This document shows, piece after piece, positions 33,223 to 34,882 of a stretch of 34,882 bases of DNA; the stretch's first letter is position 1; each line of letters starts with the position of its first letter. The notes under the pieces are model-generated. The model had not been told where the DNA came from, searched no databases, and saw only the letters and a program-made list of their open reading frames with translations. Source of the stretch: JBDTVS01 sp040007095 (GTDB taxonomy: Bacteria > Acidobacteriota > Vicinamibacteria > Vicinamibacterales > CAVVIG01); the NCBI GenBank assembly GCA_040007095.1, contig JBDTVS010000204.1, forward strand, positions 1-34,882. The letters run 5' to 3'. The position numbers and the translations under genes are program-made.

Positions 33223-34554
33223 TCAGCTCGAGGGGTGCTTGGTCAGCTCCGCGTCTACGGGCCGCAACGCCATCCGGGGCGCGAATCCAAATACCCGCTG
33301 CAGACGGACCAGCAGAAAGAAGAGCGCCACCCAGATTCGCGTCCCCATCGTCGGCCGCCAGTAGCCGGCGAACACCGTCACCAGGGCCCGGAACATCCGC
33401 GGCGCAGGATTCTCGGCAAAAAACAAATCGCGGAATTCGGCCGTGTAGAAGCCGAGAACGAAACGCCTGAACGACGTGTACCGCTGGCGCTGCCGCCGTG
33501 CGTAGGCGGCGAACCGCCGCGCGGACACGTCGCCGGCGGCGAGCCCTTCCGCCATCGCCCGGCCTGCTTCCAGGCCGGACTCGAGCGCGATGGCCACGCC
33601 GGTGGAAAACACCGGATCGAGAAACGACCCGGCATCGCCGGCCAACATCCATCGATCGCCGGCGTAGGCGCGTGACGCGAATGAAAAGTCCTTCTCGACC
33701 CGCACCGGCCACTGGCGCTGCGCGTTGGCGAGCAGACGCGCCACGGCCGGCGTCTCGGCAATCATGCGGTCGAGCAGTTCGCCGTGCTCCAACGTCGGCA
33801 GTGCTTTCATCGCGGCCCTGGGCAGCACGACGCCAACGCTCATCAGCTCGCCAGAAATCGGGATCAGCCAGAACCACCCGAGGTCTTCTCTCGCGACAAT
33901 CCGGATATCGCCGGAGCGCCGGCCGTCCTGCCTCGGCACACCCGAGTAGTGCGAGAACACTGCGACATTGGCGAGGCGCGGCTCATCGATCCGCAGGTCG
34001 AACTTCCGCGACAGCAGCGCGCCGCGGCCGGAGCCGTCGATGATCGCCCGCGCCCGCACCGGCCGCCGTTCACCGTCAGCGTCTTGCACCGTCGTCGTCA
34101 CGCCCTGGGCGTCGAACGACACCTCCAGCACTCGATGCCGCTGACGGACGTCCACGCCGTTGGACGCCGCGTGCCGCAACAGCAGGTCGTCGAAGGTCGC
34201 GCGCGGCACCTGCCACGTTTGAGGGAGCCGGACGCCGGGTGCGACGCCGAAATCAGCGTAGCGCTCGACGCTGCCGTCGGCGGACATGAAGGTGGCGCCC
34301 CACTTCTGGGGAAAGCCCGCCTGCCGGACCAGATCATCGGCGCCAATCGCCTCGAGGGTTTCGTTGACCGACGCCAACAGGGATTCGCCGATATGGAAGC
34401 GGGGAAACTGGTCGCGTTCGAACAGGACGACGCGGTGTCCGGCTTTCGCCAGCCAGGTGGCGGCCGTCGATCCCGCCGGACCGCCGCCCACGACAATCAC
34501 CTCGCAATCGAAATCCGTGTGCGTCGCGGACTCGCCCGCCCGAGCATCGGTCAT
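33223..34554 (-). CDS. FAD-dependent oxidoreductase with flavin-halogenase motifs
   Basis: A 443-residue flavoprotein. The dinucleotide-binding motif is VVGGGPAGSTAATWLAKAGH (21-40), followed by DQFPRFHIGESLL, as in flavin-dependent halogenases. Lys84 in FPQKWGATF is at the position of the catalytic lysine, and GWFWLIP (226-232) gives the WxWxIP halogenase signature. AGDAGSFLDPVFSTGVAIAL closes the FAD site. It therefore resembles the phenolic/alkyl (PltA/CmlS-like) branch, but some relatives are oxidoreductases or geranylgeranyl-reductase-like enzymes. No flavin reductase is nearby. ATG 34554 was chosen; a start 18 codons upstream is possible. Halogenase activity is an inference from motifs. 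Confidence 0.82.
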   Translation of the reverse strand: MTDARAGESATHTDFDCEVIVVGGGPAGSTAATWLAKAGHRVVLFERDQFPRFHIGESLLASVNETLEAIGADDLVRQAGFPQKWGATFMSADGSVERYADFGVAPGVRLPQTWQVPRATFDDLLLRHAASNGVDVRQRHRVLEVSFDAQGVTTTVQDADGERRPVRARAIIDGSGRGALLSRKFDLRIDEPRLANVAVFSHYSGVPRQDGRRSGDIRIVAREDLGWFWLIPISGELMSVGVVLPRAAMKALPTLEHGELLDRMIAETPAVARLLANAQRQWPVRVEKDFSFASRAYAGDRWMLAGDAGSFLDPVFSTGVAIALESGLEAGRAMAEGLAAGDVSARRFAAYARRQRQRYTSFRRFVLGFYTAEFRDLFFAENPAPRMFRALVTVFAGYWRPTMGTRIWVALFFLLVRLQRVFGFAPRMALRPVDAELTKHPSS

Positions 34555-34686
34555 GGGGCCCCAAGTATGCCATCGAACGAGCGCGAGCAGCCGGCGACGG
34601 CCGCCCACTTCATCCCGCGATCACCCTGACGGCGCGGCCGCAGCGTGCTCAAACGACGTGATCCGATCCGCGCGCTCCAACGCCAG

Positions 34687-34823
34687 CAGGTTGCTGAAAA
34701 GGCCCGCGACCTGCACTTGGAAGCGAGCACTTGAACGTTGAAGGCAAATTCTCGAAGGAATCTCGCAGTCCTTTTAAGTTCTGTCTTTTCAGTTTTCAGT
34801 TCGGGCTGCATTTTTCAGCAGCC
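34687..34823. repeat. Heptad-repeat element copy R8 with two terminal hairpins
   Basis: The inverse-orientation counterpart of R5. Hairpin B is CAGGTTGC (34687-34694) / GCGACCTG (34706-34713), with one wobble pair. A spacer is followed by the array (34768-34801; minus strand GAACTGA, AAACTGA, AAAGACA, GAACTTA, AAAGGAC), then hairpin A GGCTGC (34804-34809) / GCAGCC (34818-34823). The first fifty or so bases next to hairpin A align well with R5. It lies in the 328 bp after the start of the flavoprotein gene, which otherwise show no gene up to the window end. Confidence 0.85.
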
Positions 34824-34882
34824 TGGTACTAGGCCCAAAATAAGCGCGTTTGCGGGTCGGCGGGCGAGGCGAATCGCAGAGA

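Noticed and set aside
24754..34554. A single biosynthetic operon
   Set aside because: Genes alternate strands, with convergent and divergent pairs and repeat-filled gaps; only the ligase and Tes-like genes lie close together on the same strand. A shared pathway remains a hypothesis.
24754..34554. An aryl-polyene or dialkylresorcinol cluster
   Set aside because: Ligase, dehydratase, acyltransferase and flavoprotein types fit, but no ketosynthase, acyl carrier protein or exporter is present.
1..34882. tRNA, rRNA or riboswitch genes
   Set aside because: I saw no cloverleaf with conserved TTCRANNC arm, rRNA segment or known riboswitch core in the intergenic regions; a covariance-model scan would settle this.
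1..34882. Insertion sequences or phage integration
   Set aside because: No transposase, integrase, or phage structural gene is encoded on either strand.

Overview
This is a GC-rich bacterial chromosome segment, most likely from a Gram-negative lineage. I lean towards Acidobacteriota (Vicinamibacteria-like), because of the mix of radical-SAM lipid-type genes, a long penicillin-acylase family protein and LpxL-like and WaaE-like envelope genes. That placement rests on gene content only; there is no rRNA or tRNA in the window.

Layout. (1) 82-1410 is pyrC. (2) 1459-6479 is an accessory block: an intact VapBC toxin-antitoxin pair, then a decayed type III restriction-modification locus. Its res gene has several frameshifts and an internal deletion, its mod gene is frameshifted and truncated, and an intact HicAB pair sits between a 22-codon stub of one mod gene and the start of a second. 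The block is bounded by short 7-bp-periodic repeats, and on its right edge a four-helix-bundle (S23/23S-IVP) gene lies between two such repeats. (3) 6476-12217 holds a penicillin-acylase family enzyme, a TIGR02757 protein and two glycosyltransferases. (4) 12340-15643 is an unfamiliar two-gene operon: a PhnD-like binding domain joined through one membrane segment to an unrecognised cytoplasmic domain, followed by a PAP2 phosphatase. (5) 15717-21894 is housekeeping: pyrE, truA, then uppS-cdsA-dxr-rseP. (6) 21955-24544 holds a phospholipase-D-like protein and a 2-keto-4-pentenoate hydratase family protein. (7) 24754-34554 is a lipid-flavoured accessory region: a Tes-family radical SAM enzyme (relatives make membrane-spanning lipids), an acyl-adenylating ligase, a BioB/HydE-like radical SAM enzyme, a FabZ-like dehydratase, an LpxL-like acyltransferase, a B12-binding radical SAM enzyme and a flavin enzyme with halogenase motifs.

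Two things stand out. The first is a family of short dispersed elements at eight intergenic places. They carry arrays of a 7-bp unit close to RAACTNA and, in several copies, small hairpins whose stems differ by compensating changes. One copy encloses the S23 gene, whose stop codon is supplied by the repeat itself, and copies mark both ends of the decayed restriction locus. The second is the set of three radical SAM enzymes next to ligase, dehydratase, acyltransferase and flavoprotein genes, which could act on long-chain or membrane-spanning lipids. Gene orientations there are mixed, so a shared pathway is a hypothesis and not a visible operon.

Also notable are low-complexity in-frame insertions in truA and the acylase gene that share a related DNA repeat read on opposite strands, and a long palindromic element at 28341-28501.
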